48,540 nucleotides of DNA from Deltaproteobacteria bacterium (GCA_021827495.1 JAKAVN010000007.1:1-48540); one strand, 5' to 3'; shown: positions 1 through 7,729, numbered from the stretch's first letter. Program-made: numbers and translations. The notes: generated by a model not told the origin, from the letters alone.

Positions 1-156
1 GGCGCGCAGACCCAGCGCCCGTTGGCGATCGTGGTGATCGGCGGCGCGCTCGCGATCCTGCTCCTCACGCGCATCCTCCAGCCGGTGCTCATCTATCTGT
101 GCCATCGCCGGCTGCGCCTGGAAGACTCGCCGCCGCCAGTCGTGCGGGGTGCCTAG
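1..156 (+). CDS. C-terminal end of an RND heavy-metal/multidrug efflux pump (partial)
   Basis: Only the last 51 codons are present; the gene enters from the left edge and stops at TAG 154-156. The reading starts GAQTQRPLAIVVIGG and continues through a hydrophobic stretch (LAILLLTRILQPVLIYL) to a short charged tail. This matches the last transmembrane helix of CzcA/CusA-type inner-membrane RND pumps, where a GAE(V/T)QRPLA sequence precedes the final helix. Such pumps work as trimers with a periplasmic adaptor and outer-membrane channel, which would lie off the left edge. The substrate cannot be inferred from this piece. Family assignment rests on one motif and the membrane topology. Confidence 0.75.
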   Translation, partial: GAQTQRPLAIVVIGGALAILLLTRILQPVLIYLCHRRLRLEDSPPPVVRGA

Positions 157-285
157 CCGCGGGCTCGTTGCAGGCTTGGCGCAAGACTTGCGGGCGGCCG
201 TCGCGGGGCGGCGCGCGAACCGTATCCACGCGGTTCTCGCGGCGCGGCCCCGCGCCGTGCTAAACGGGCGATGGAGGATTCCGCG

Positions 286-1131
286 ATGCAGCTTGAAACT
301 TTGACCCACGGCTATGGGCTTATCGAGGGGCCGCGCGTCGACGAGCGTAACCGGCTCTACTTCAGCGACGTGCCCAATGGCGGCGTCTATCGGCGCAGCC
401 CCGACGGCACCATCGAGACGCTCATCCCGCGCCGCCGCGGGGTCGGCGGAATCGCGCTCAACGCGGCCGGCGGAATCGTCTGCAGCGGCCGCAGCCTGAT
501 CTGCTGGAACGAGGCGACCAGGCAAAGCCGCGACCTGTTCAGCGAATGGGAGGGCCGCGCGCTGCGCGGGCTCAACGATCTGACGGTCGACGCGCAGGGC
601 AGCGTATTCGTCGGCTCGCTTGAGTTCGACGCGCTCAGCACCGACAAGCCGGTCCCCGGCAACCTGTTCCGCGTCGATCCGCCCAATACGGTCACCAAGC
701 TGTGGGATGGGATCGAGCTCACCAACGGGATGGGCTTCAGCCCCGACGCCAAGCTGCTATATCATTGCGACTCGACGACCAAGGCGGTATGGGCCTACGA
801 CGTGACCGCCGACCGCCGGGTCAAGGACCGGCGCGTCTTCGCGAAGCTGCCCGAGGGGTGGCCGGACGGAATGGCGGTCGACGCCGAGGGTGGAGTGTGG
901 GTCGCGGTCGTGAACTACGGCGAGGTCGTGCGCTTCAAGGCCAACGGCACGCTGGACCGGCGGATCAAGCTGCCGGCGCTGATGGTGACCAGCCTCTGCT
1001 TCGGCGGCGCCGACATGATGGACCTGTACGTGGTCACGGCCGACAACACCGAGGAGGCGAGCCGCCAGGGAACCATCTTCAGGATGCGCGCGGACGTTGC
1101 GGGGCTGGCGGTGCCGAAGGCGCGGTTCTAA
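286..1131 (+). CDS. SMP-30/gluconolactonase/LRE-like six-bladed beta-propeller hydrolase
   Basis: This 281-residue protein has the SMP-30 (regucalcin/gluconolactonase) pattern. The expected divalent-metal ligands are visible: E14 in IEGPRVDE, N97 in GLNDLTVD, N147 in LTNGMGFSPD and D194 in PDGMAVDAEGG. The repeated DxxGxxxV blades are typical of the fold, and there is no signal peptide, so it is probably cytoplasmic. Family members hydrolyse sugar lactones or related esters; the substrate is unknown here. An ATG at 271 is also in frame, but GGAGG at 274-278 lies 7 bases before the ATG at 286, so 286 is preferred. The peroxiredoxin gene follows 80 bases downstream. Confidence 0.85.
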   Translation: MQLETLTHGYGLIEGPRVDERNRLYFSDVPNGGVYRRSPDGTIETLIPRRRGVGGIALNAAGGIVCSGRSLICWNEATRQSRDLFSEWEGRALRGLNDLTVDAQGSVFVGSLEFDALSTDKPVPGNLFRVDPPNTVTKLWDGIELTNGMGFSPDAKLLYHCDSTTKAVWAYDVTADRRVKDRRVFAKLPEGWPDGMAVDAEGGVWVAVVNYGEVVRFKANGTLDRRIKLPALMVTSLCFGGADMMDLYVVTADNTEEASRQGTIFRMRADVAGLAVPKARF

Positions 1132-1211
1132 AGCCGCAAACGTGGCGCGGCCGCGCAGCGGCGCCGCGCTTGCCACGCAGCAGCGGGTAAAACCCGGACA
1201 AGGAGACGCGG

Positions 1212-1679
1212 ATGGCTCTACAGGTGGGACAGCAGGCGCCCGACTTCACGCTGAAGTCGAACAAGATGAAGGACGTGAAACTCTCCGAGCTGCGCGGCGG
1301 CAAGGTCCTGTTGCTGTTCGTGCCGCTGGCCTTTACCGGCACCTGAACCAAGGAATTGTGCAGCGTGCGTGACACGCTGGGAGAGTTCGAACAGCTCGGA
1401 TGCAAGGTGTTTGGAATTTCCACTGACAGCCCGTTCGCGCTCGATTCCTGGGCGCGCGAGCAAAGCTACCAGTTCCCGCTGCTCAGCGATTACAACAAGG
1501 AAGTGTCGCCGGCCTACGATTCCCTGTACGCCGAACTGCTGGGCTTCAAGGGCGTGTGCAAGCGCTCGGCCTATGTGATCGACAGCCAGGGCAAAGTCCG
1601 CTATCGCGAGGTGCTCGAGGACGCGCGCCAGGTCCCTGACCTCGACGCGATCAAGAAGTGCCTCAAGGAGATCTCGTAG
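1212..1679 (+). CDS. Selenocysteine-containing peroxiredoxin (AhpC/TSA family), UGA at the peroxidatic position
   Basis: The reading from ATG 1212 (AAGGAG 6 bases upstream) gives a complete 155-residue thioredoxin-fold peroxiredoxin if the in-frame TGA at 1344-1346 is read as selenocysteine at residue 45. The N-terminal part has APDFTLKS and LLLFVPLAFTGT; the sequence then continues U-TKELCSVRDTLGEF, and later VFGISTDSPFALDSW and AYVIDSQGKVRY. In ordinary relatives the motif is PLAFTG(V/T)CTKELC, so the TGA sits exactly on the peroxidatic cysteine. Both flanks are intact and in one frame. C50, in TKELC, is a candidate resolving residue. The enzyme would reduce H2O2 or organic peroxides with thiol electrons. 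A standard caller would truncate the gene or start it at 1356. No selA, selB, selC or selD is in the window. Confidence 0.88.
1347..1388 (+). promoter_or_regulatory. Putative bacterial SECIS element downstream of the Sec UGA
   Basis: Fourteen bases after the UGA a perfect 7-bp stem forms: CAGCGTG (1361-1367) pairs with CACGCTG (1373-1379) around the 5-base loop CGTGA. A short GAA/TTC lower helix (1353-1355 with 1386-1388) could extend it beyond an internal loop. Known bacterial SECIS elements are coding-region hairpins placed directly after the UGA, with a G among the first two apical-loop bases that SelB recognises; the second loop base here is G, followed by U. The position, size and loop fit. 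The helix was found by eye and not scored by folding. Confidence 0.7.
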
Positions 1680-1748
1680 CCCGCGCGAGCGCGGCGCGGA
1701 CCCCGGATTCGCGCCGGCCCGCCGCAAAGCGCGGTTGGTCTTTAGCGA

Positions 1749-2954
1749 ATGCCTAACACGCTCGATGGAATAGTCGCGGTCGACCTCAGCCAGAACGTCG
1801 CCGGCCCGTATTGCACGCAGCTCCTCGGCGATTTCGGCGCCACCGTCATCAAGATTGAACGGCCGGGAAGGGGCGACGACGCGCGCCAGTTCGCGCCCGC
1901 ATGGCGCGGCGGCGCGGCCGAGCCCGGCGACTCGACCGTGTTTTTGGCTTACAACCGCAACAAGAAGAGCGTGTGCGTCGACCTCGACCATCCGCAGGGC
2001 ATCGAGATCGTGCGCCGGCTCACCCGGAGCGCCGACATCTTTGTGCATTCGCTCAAGCCCGGCAGCGCCGAGGCGCGCGGGCTTGGCTACGGCGATCTGC
2101 GGCCGGAGAACCCGCGGCTCATCTACGCCGCGGTCAGCGGCTTCGGCGAGAGCGGCCCGCTGTGCCGCCTGCCCGGCTACGATCCGCTCGGCCAGGCGCA
2201 CTCGGGAGTTATCAGCCTGACCGGCCATCCCGGCGCGCCGCCGACCCGCGTGGGCGTGCCGATCATCGACATGGGCTCGGGGCTGTGGCTGTTCAGCGGA
2301 GTGCTCGCGGCGATCATCGAGCGTGGCAAGAGCGGGCGCGGGGCCCAGGTCGGCGTGAGCCTGCTTGAGACCGGCGTCGCCTGGACCACGCTGCCCATGA
2401 GCAACTACATGGCGACCGGCGAGGTGCCCGAGCGCATTGGATCGGCGTCGCAGGCCGCGGCGCCCTACGAGGCCTTCGCGACCGCTGACGGATGGATCAT
2501 GATCGCGGCCGGCAACGATCGGATGTTCGGCCGGCTGTGCGACTTGCTGGGCATCCCGGAGATCGCGCAGGACGGCCGCTTCAAGAGCAACACGGAGCGC
2601 GTGCCGCGGCGCGCCGAACTGTACGCGATTATCGAGGAGCGCATGCGCCCTCGCCCGACCGAACACTGGGTCACGGCGCTGCGTGAGGCCGGCGTGCCGT
2701 GCAGCCCGATCAACCGCCTCGACCAGGTGCACGACGACCCGCAAGTTAACGTGACCGGGATGATCAAACGAATCGACGGCTTTCGCGTGCCCAATTTCAA
2801 AATCGTCGACTTCGCGGTCAACCTCAACGGCGAGAAGGCGGCGCTGCGTTCGATGCCACCACGGCTGGGCGAGCATACCGGCGAGGTGCTGCGTGCCGCC
2901 GGCTACACGGAACGCGAGATCGCCGCGCTGCGCGCCGCTAAAGCAATCGGCTAG
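1749..2954 (+). CDS. CaiB/BaiF family III CoA-transferase
   Basis: This 401-residue protein matches the family III CoA-transferases (formyl-CoA transferase, CaiB, BaiF, succinyl-CoA:acid transferases). The N-terminus has VVDLSQNVAGPYCTQLLGDFGATVIKIE, given here only as positions about 9-37; YNRNKKSVCVDL and RLIYAAVSGFGESGPL follow. D174 in VPIIDMGSGLW matches the aspartate that forms the acyl-enzyme anhydride. These soluble dimers move CoA between carboxylic acids. The acid cannot be named from sequence; aromatic, carnitine and hydrocarbon-catabolism relatives all exist. It lies 69 bases after the selenoprotein gene on the same strand. A second acyl-CoA gene, an enoyl-CoA hydratase, lies at 12511. 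Confidence 0.9.
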   Translation: MPNTLDGIVAVDLSQNVAGPYCTQLLGDFGATVIKIERPGRGDDARQFAPAWRGGAAEPGDSTVFLAYNRNKKSVCVDLDHPQGIEIVRRLTRSADIFVHSLKPGSAEARGLGYGDLRPENPRLIYAAVSGFGESGPLCRLPGYDPLGQAHSGVISLTGHPGAPPTRVGVPIIDMGSGLWLFSGVLAAIIERGKSGRGAQVGVSLLETGVAWTTLPMSNYMATGEVPERIGSASQAAAPYEAFATADGWIMIAAGNDRMFGRLCDLLGIPEIAQDGRFKSNTERVPRRAELYAIIEERMRPRPTEHWVTALREAGVPCSPINRLDQVHDDPQVNVTGMIKRIDGFRVPNFKIVDFAVNLNGEKAALRSMPPRLGEHTGEVLRAAGYTEREIAALRAAKAIG

Positions 2955-3015
2955 AACATCGCCTGGCCGGCTATCCAGAAGGGCAATCGGCCACGTTCGC
3001 GCGGCCCGGCTTGCG

Positions 3016-3897
3016 CTAGCGGGCGTCGGCGCCGAGTTCGCCGGCGGCGAGCGCCGAGCTGGCCGCGATCGTCAGTGCGAAGGCGCCCACGCGCAGCGCG
3101 GCGCCGAGCGGGTCGCCGGGAAGCCGCTCGCCGAAGACCGCGATTCCGCCCGCGATCGGAATCACGTTGGAGAAGGCGGACGAGAGCGGCATTGCGATGA
3201 TCGCGCGCCCCAGCGCGAACGAGTTCTGCAACATCACCAGCCCGGCCACGTTCGCCGCGATCACTAGGTAGGTGTAGGGACTGGCTAACAGGCCCGCCAC
3301 GAGCGCGGCGAGATCCGGGGCGCCGGCCAGGACGTCGGCCAGCGCCTTGGTGTAAAGGCTGCCGAGCCCGAACGCGATGCCCGAGGCGACCGCAGTGGCC
3401 GCGCCGCTGTGGCGCAGCCGTCCCGCTCCCAGCAGCGCCAGCGCGGCCGCAGCCGCAACCGCGGAAGCCATCGCCAGCGCACCCGTGTCGAGCGCGCTTT
3501 TGGCCGCGCCCGCATCGAGCGAGCCGGCGAGCATCAGCGCCGCCACCACGAACGCTCCGATCCCGAGCCATTCCCGGATGCGTGCGCGCTCGCCGAGGAA
3601 GACCACCGCGAGCACCACGAACAGCGCGACCCCGCCCTGCATCGCCACCGCCATCATCGAGACCGGCGCGCCCGTGAGCGCGAGCATGTAGAGCGCGTAG
3701 CCGGCCGCCTGCACCGCGAGTCCGCCGATCCATACCGGGTCGCGAATCCACGCCATCACGGCGCGCAGCGCGCGGCGTCCGCGCGCCATCGGCAGCGCGC
3801 CGGCACGGCTCTTCATCATCAGCAGCCCGAGCGCGAGCAGCACGCTGGCCGCGAGGCCGAGCGCGAGGCTTTGCGCGAGCGCGCCGCGGCTAGCCAT
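3016..3897 (-). CDS. DMT-superfamily (EamA/NIPA-like) membrane transporter
   Basis: This 293-residue protein is almost entirely hydrophobic, with about nine or ten predicted membrane helices. It shows the two-repeat layout of the drug/metabolite transporter superfamily, with VFLGERARIREWLGIGAFVV ending the first half and AVFGERLPGDPLGAALRVGA ending the second, the usual GE(R/x)L/P-type signature before the last helix of each repeat. Its ATG at 3897 overlaps the last 8 bases of hpnI, so translation is probably coupled. It may export or flip a product of the hopanoid head-group pathway, but that is inference from position; DMT proteins carry many kinds of solute. Confidence 0.75.
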   Translation of the reverse strand: MASRGALAQSLALGLAASVLLALGLLMMKSRAGALPMARGRRALRAVMAWIRDPVWIGGLAVQAAGYALYMLALTGAPVSMMAVAMQGGVALFVVLAVVFLGERARIREWLGIGAFVVAALMLAGSLDAGAAKSALDTGALAMASAVAAAAALALLGAGRLRHSGAATAVASGIAFGLGSLYTKALADVLAGAPDLAALVAGLLASPYTYLVIAANVAGLVMLQNSFALGRAIIAMPLSSAFSNVIPIAGGIAVFGERLPGDPLGAALRVGAFALTIAASSALAAGELGADAR

Positions 3898-5053
3898 CGG
3901 CGATTTCGTGCATCACGCCGTCGCGTGAGATGGTGAAGCGCCGCCCGCCCCATGCGACCTCATTGCCGACCAGGCTCACGGCCCAGATCGCGGCCATCAC
4001 GAGGTCCTTCAGCGGCACCAGCCACACGTCGCGCATCAGCTCCGGGAGCTTGAGCACGCGGCCGACGATCAGCGCCGCGGTTGCCAGGCGCACGGCGATC
4101 ACGGCGGCGAAGGCGGCTATCGCGGGCGTGCTGGCCCGCGTCACGGCGAGCATCACCACCGCCCACAGCGGTCCGTTGACCAGTATGGTTAGCAGGCTTA
4201 CCGGCCGCACAATGCGATAGGTGCGCGCCCAGCGCAGCTTGTGGCGCCAGAACTCGATGAAGGTGCGCTCCTCGGAGGCCGAGGTGACGAGCGAGCTCGA
4301 GAGCCTCGGCTCCCATCCGCTGGCGGCTACCGCGCGGCCGAGTTCGAAGTCGTCGGCGAGCTTGTCGCCGAGCGGGCGTATGCCGCCGGCGGCTTCCAGA
4401 GCGGTGCGGCGCACCGCGATCGTCGCGCCGAAGGCATAGCGCAGCGGCTCGACCGCCGCCGCCAGCATCACCATCGGCGCGAAGTCGGTGTTGACAAAAA
4501 GCGCGGCCAAGCGTGAGGCGAACGAGCCGGCGGGCCGCGCGCGGTAAGCGCAGGTCACCAGCCCCACGCGCTCAGCGGCGAAGAGTTCGCCGATGAGCCG
4601 GTCCAGATGGCCGCGCTCGACCGAGATGTCGGCGTCGCTGAGCACGAAGGCCTCGGCGCGCTCGGCCCGCTCGGCCATCCGGATGACCTTGGCAATCTTG
4701 CGGTTGGTGACGCCGGGCTCGTCGCCGACGATGAGCGTGATGCTGGCGTAAGGGTACTGCGCGCGCAGCGCGACCGGCGCCTCGGCGGCGCGGTCCTCGT
4801 AGCCGGGGACGGCGAAGAAAAAGTCGGCGCGCGGATAGCCGCTTTCGAGGTAGCTCGCGAGGTCGCCAAGCAGGCGCGGACTCAGCCCGGAAAGCGGCTT
4901 GAGCACGGCGATGCGCGGCGGCGGCTTGGGGAGCGGCGGCGCCGGCCTAGCCGCGCGGGCCGCAAAGCGCATCGCCGCCACGGATGAGGCCGCGTAATAA
5001 ACCAGCGAAGAGGCGACGCCGAGCGCGGCGAGCGAGCGCAGCAGGATAATCAC
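3890..5053 (-). CDS. hpnI: Hopanoid glycosyltransferase HpnI (GT21-like, ceramide glucosyltransferase fold)
   Basis: This 387-residue GT2/GT21-type enzyme has an N-terminal membrane anchor (about 2-30), a cytoplasmic GT-A domain and C-terminal membrane helices (about 285-370). The catalytic signatures are visible: LSDADI with D140 and D142, LADDFELG with D234 and D235, and HKLRWAR at 271-277, matching the D1-D2-D3-(Q/R)xxRW pattern of GT21. FVNTDFAPMVMLA (187-199) is typical of HpnI. In Burkholderia HpnI adds N-acetylglucosamine to bacteriohopanetetrol. Its partner hpnJ lies directly upstream (154-base gap), which supports the name. The start is GTG 5053; I saw no better start. No HpnK deacetylase gene is in the window. 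Confidence 0.87.
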   Translation of the reverse strand: MIILLRSLAALGVASSLVYYAASSVAAMRFAARAARPAPPLPKPPPRIAVLKPLSGLSPRLLGDLASYLESGYPRADFFFAVPGYEDRAAEAPVALRAQYPYASITLIVGDEPGVTNRKIAKVIRMAERAERAEAFVLSDADISVERGHLDRLIGELFAAERVGLVTCAYRARPAGSFASRLAALFVNTDFAPMVMLAAAVEPLRYAFGATIAVRRTALEAAGGIRPLGDKLADDFELGRAVAASGWEPRLSSSLVTSASEERTFIEFWRHKLRWARTYRIVRPVSLLTILVNGPLWAVVMLAVTRASTPAIAAFAAVIAVRLATAALIVGRVLKLPELMRDVWLVPLKDLVMAAIWAVSLVGNEVAWGGRRFTISRDGVMHEIADG

Positions 5054-5207
5054 GGAAGCATCGCGGCGGCGGGCGGAGATGGCGGCGGCACGCCACGCAC
5101 AGAGGGCGCGCCGCGCAATGGCGCGTCCGCCTTGCGCGGCGGCGTCGCATGCGCGTGGGCGGCGCCGCGCCGCGAGTTGATAATCGCCGCGCTCACCTCT
5201 GGCGCGG

Positions 5208-6662
5208 CTAAGCCGAGAGCTGCTCCGCCGAGGCGGTTTGCGCGCGCCGCTGGCGCATCGTGGAGAGGAACTGGCCGCCCTCTTTGAGCAGCCGCTTGCA
5301 TTCCTGGCGTGAGCTCATCATCTTGCGCACCGCCTTGAAGATGTAGCGCGGGCGGAAGTAGAAGCTGTGGTAGAAGCGCTCCACCGCGCCGTAGATCTCG
5401 TCGTTGCTTAGTCCCGGATAGGTGATCGTGCACTTCTGGTAGCCCGACTCGTCGAGCAGCGGATCGACCGCCAGGTAGCCGTTCTTGACCACATAATCGT
5501 AAAGCTCGGTGCCGGGGTAGGGCGAGGCCAGCGAGACCTGGATGGTCTCGCAATCCATCTCGCGCGCGAAGCGCATCGTTTCCTGGATGGTTTCGCGGGT
5601 CTCGCCGGGCAGGCCGAGGATGAAGGTGCCATGGATCAGGATGCCGACTTCATGGCAGTCGCGGGTGAAGCGCCGCGCGCGGTCGAGCCGCACGCCCTTC
5701 TTGATGTTCTTGAGGATCTGGTCGTTGCCGCTCTCATAGCCGACCACGAACAGGCGCAGCCCGCCGTCCTTGAGCACCTTGAGGGTCTCGTAATCGACGT
5801 TGGCGCGCGAGTTGGTCGACCAGGTGATGCCAAGGGGCTTCAGCAACTGCGCGATCTTGCGCGCCCGTCCCGGATCGGCGGTAAACGTGTCGTCGTCGAA
5901 GAACAGCTCCTTCATCTTGGGGAACTTGCTCTTCATCGCGGCTACTTCTTCGTAGACGTTCTCGGGGCTGCGCACGCGGTAGCGATGGCCCTGCGTGACC
6001 TGCGGCCACAGGCAAAAGGTGCAGCGCGCCGGGCATCCGCGCCCCGTGTACATTGAGACGTACGGGTACTGGCAGTAAGGGCTGTTGTACTTGAGATAGT
6101 CGAGGTCCCGTGCGTAGACCTCGGTGACGAACGGCAGCTTGTCGAGCTCTTCGTTGGTGAGCTGGGCGCGGTCGGGGTTGTGATGAATCGCGCCGTTGCG
6201 GCGGTACGAGATTCCGCCGACCTTGCTCCAGTCCCAGCCCTGCGCCACCTCGGCCATCGAGTGGTCAAACTCGCGCCGCCCCGCGATGTCGATCGCGGAA
6301 GAGATTTTAAGCGTTTCCTCCGGCTGGGCGGTGGGATGGCCGCCGACGAAGGCGATGATGCAATCGGGATTGGCGGCCTTGATCGCCTCGGCTGTGCGCG
6401 CGTCCATCCGAAGCGACGGGGTCGAGGTATGCAGGACCACGAAATCGTACTTTTTGGCTTCCGCGACCGTGCGTTTGAGGTCGTAGCCATGCGGCGGAGC
6501 GTCGAGCAGGCGCGCCCCCGGGATCATCCCGGCCGGATAGGCGAGCCAAGTCGGATACCAGAATGACCAGACCTCGCGCGTGGCCTGGTAGCGCGAGCCA
6601 GCCCCTCCGTCGAAGTCTTCATAGGAGGGAGGATTGAGAAAAAGCGTCTTCATCACGTCCAT
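5208..6662 (-). CDS. hpnJ: Hopanoid biosynthesis radical SAM protein HpnJ (B12-binding domain)
   Basis: This 484-residue protein carries an N-terminal cobalamin-binding-like domain and a radical SAM domain with the iron-sulfur motif C210-x3-C214-x2-C217 in GRGCPARCTFCLW. The opening MKTLFLNPPSYEDFDGG and SFWYPTWLAYPAGMIPG are characteristic of HpnJ. Later blocks ELFFDDDTFTAD, FVVGYESGNDQILKNIKKG and GTFILGLPGETRETI are standard for B12-radical SAM enzymes. HpnJ is required for the ring contraction that makes the cyclitol ether head group of bacteriohopanetetrol. The ATG at 6662 begins MDVMKTLF; the ATG at 6653 would give the canonical MKTLF start and is an equally good choice. A promoter lies 42 bases upstream. 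Confidence 0.92.
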   Translation of the reverse strand: MDVMKTLFLNPPSYEDFDGGAGSRYQATREVWSFWYPTWLAYPAGMIPGARLLDAPPHGYDLKRTVAEAKKYDFVVLHTSTPSLRMDARTAEAIKAANPDCIIAFVGGHPTAQPEETLKISSAIDIAGRREFDHSMAEVAQGWDWSKVGGISYRRNGAIHHNPDRAQLTNEELDKLPFVTEVYARDLDYLKYNSPYCQYPYVSMYTGRGCPARCTFCLWPQVTQGHRYRVRSPENVYEEVAAMKSKFPKMKELFFDDDTFTADPGRARKIAQLLKPLGITWSTNSRANVDYETLKVLKDGGLRLFVVGYESGNDQILKNIKKGVRLDRARRFTRDCHEVGILIHGTFILGLPGETRETIQETMRFAREMDCETIQVSLASPYPGTELYDYVVKNGYLAVDPLLDESGYQKCTITYPGLSNDEIYGAVERFYHSFYFRPRYIFKAVRKMMSSRQECKRLLKEGGQFLSTMRQRRAQTASAEQLSA

Positions 6663-6703
6663 ATTCTGGTCGTCTCCGAAAGCCTGTCCGACTGGTTAGT
6701 GCG

Positions 6704-6732
6704 ACTATACAAACCGCAGAGGGCGCGGGCAA
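6704..6732 (-). promoter_or_regulatory. Sigma70-type promoter for hpnJ-hpnI
   Basis: On the minus strand TTGCCC (6727-6732) and TATAGT (6704-6709) are separated by 17 bases. The -10 matches five of six consensus positions and the -35 four of six. It lies 41 bases before the hpnJ ATG at 6662, an ordinary leader length, in the only intergenic space before that operon. Confidence 0.55.
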
Positions 6733-6840
6733 TAACGTCCGGGCGGGAATATTTGGCGAGCACCGGTTGAACTTTGTATCGCACAATGTCCGCGTCGTCT
6801 AAGCTGGCCGCGTGGCGGGTTTCGGCGACGCCAGGAATCG

Positions 6841-7266
6841 TTGTTGCCGCGCCGGCTCTTTGTGCGGCGCGTTGCGCGCTGGAGCGCGGTCGCGGGTATC
6901 GTTTTCATTGGGTCGCTCGCGCTCGGTGTCTGCGGTTACCACTTCGTCGAGAGGCTACCGTGGATTGACGCCTTGCTCAACGCGTCGATGATCCTCGGCG
7001 GGATGGGCCCGGTCGACCCGCTGCGGACCACGGGCGGCAAACTGTTCGCGTCATTCTATGCGCTTTACAGCGGCTTGGCGATTATCAGCGTCGCCGGGCT
7101 GCTGCTTGCGCCGGTGGTTCATCGCTTCCTTCACAAGTTCCATCTTGCAAGTTCCATCTTGAAGGACGGCACAAGCGCTAGACTCGAAGAGACCCAAGCT
7201 TGGTCCCCCCACGATGCTGGCGGTCACGGGACAGCAGTAATTGCCCGCTCGGCGCGCGCGGGGTAG
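6841..7266 (+). CDS. Two-helix ion-channel-like membrane protein with frameshifted C-terminus
   Basis: The protein has TM1 (about 14-35), a short re-entrant-like segment WIDALLNASMILGGMGPVD (41-59), and TM2 (about 67-96), the layout of a TM-P-loop-TM potassium-channel pore module. Where K+ channels have TxGYGD it has GMGPVD (54-59), so potassium selectivity is not supported. After HRFLHKFHL (94-102) a 14-bp tandem duplication (7134-7161) shifts the frame; the last 39 residues look random. Removing one copy gives HL-EGRHKR and a stop (TAG 7179-7181), a natural end near 108 residues. No ATG or GTG is in frame after the stop at 6733, so TTG 6841 or 6844 (AGGA at 6833-6836) is the start. The function of this family is not known to me. 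Confidence 0.65.
   Translation: MLPRRLFVRRVARWSAVAGIVFIGSLALGVCGYHFVERLPWIDALLNASMILGGMGPVDPLRTTGGKLFASFYALYSGLAIISVAGLLLAPVVHRFLHKFHLASSILKDGTSARLEETQAWSPHDAGGHGTAVIARSARAG
7134..7161 (+). repeat. 14-bp perfect tandem duplication
   Basis: The unit CAAGTTCCATCTTG occurs twice head to tail (7134-7147 and 7148-7161) inside the coding region of the channel-like gene. Because 14 is not a multiple of three, it changes the frame. With a single copy the gene would end at TAG 7179-7181 after FHLEGRHKR. Confidence 0.9.
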
Positions 7267-7276
7267 GGTGCCTGCA

Positions 7277-7729
7277 ATGCGGAGGACAACAATCGTAATC
7301 GGCGGACTCATGCTGGCGCTGCTCGTGGCGCCGAGATTCGCGCGCAGCGACGAGTGGGAACAGGTGCCGTCGGAGCCCGAGAGCGGCGGCGCGGCCGAGG
7401 CCTTGGCGGGGAACAAGGGCCGCCTGGCGTGTACGCTGGTTGGAGCGTTCGTCGAGGAAACTGCCAAGCTGCGCGACAAGGGCATGACCGAGCAATCCCA
7501 GCTCGACAACATCGACAAGCCCAATGGCAAACTCTCCCGGCTTACGGTCGGGGGAATGCTGTCCGGGGACACCAGCGGCACGCTGCGCGCGGGGATCCAT
7601 CGCGAGATCGCCTACGTCTATGCGCATCGCGAGATGACGCCCGCGCAGCTCGGCGCACACGCGCGCCAGAGTTGCGGCAATCCGGCGCGCGGGGCCAAAG
7701 GGGCGGCCGATCCGCCAGGCGATCGATGA
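7277..7729 (+). CDS. Small exported protein of unknown function with two cysteines
   Basis: This 150-residue protein begins MRRTTIVIGGLMLALLVAP, a good Sec signal peptide ending near residue 24 (RFARS-DEW). The mature part has just two cysteines, C52 in RLACTLVG and C133 in RQSCGNP, which could form a disulfide in the periplasm. The central part (about 53-125) looks helical, with conserved-looking blocks DKGMTEQSQLDNIDKP and REIAYVYAHREMTPAQ. An earlier in-frame start exists at 7241, but it would bury the signal peptide behind an arginine-rich extension, so ATG 7277 (AGGGTG 7 bases upstream) is chosen. I do not recognise the family. Confidence 0.65.
   Translation: MRRTTIVIGGLMLALLVAPRFARSDEWEQVPSEPESGGAAEALAGNKGRLACTLVGAFVEETAKLRDKGMTEQSQLDNIDKPNGKLSRLTVGGMLSGDTSGTLRAGIHREIAYVYAHREMTPAQLGAHARQSCGNPARGAKGAADPPGDR

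Noticed and set aside
238-259. 9-bp GC hairpin before the SMP-30-like gene as a terminator
   Set aside because: A stem forms, but no T tract follows, and hairpins of this size are common by chance at this G+C content.
1344-1346. Peroxiredoxin TGA as a pseudogene stop or a reassigned UGA code
   Set aside because: The TGA falls exactly on the catalytic Cys and a SECIS-like hairpin follows. TGA is used as a normal stop in other genes of the window, such as array genes and pncB, so the code is not reassigned.
1218-2876. 552-codon frame antisense to the peroxiredoxin and CoA-transferase genes
   Set aside because: Arg/Ala/His-rich composition with no motif; a third-position GC shadow of two well-supported genes.
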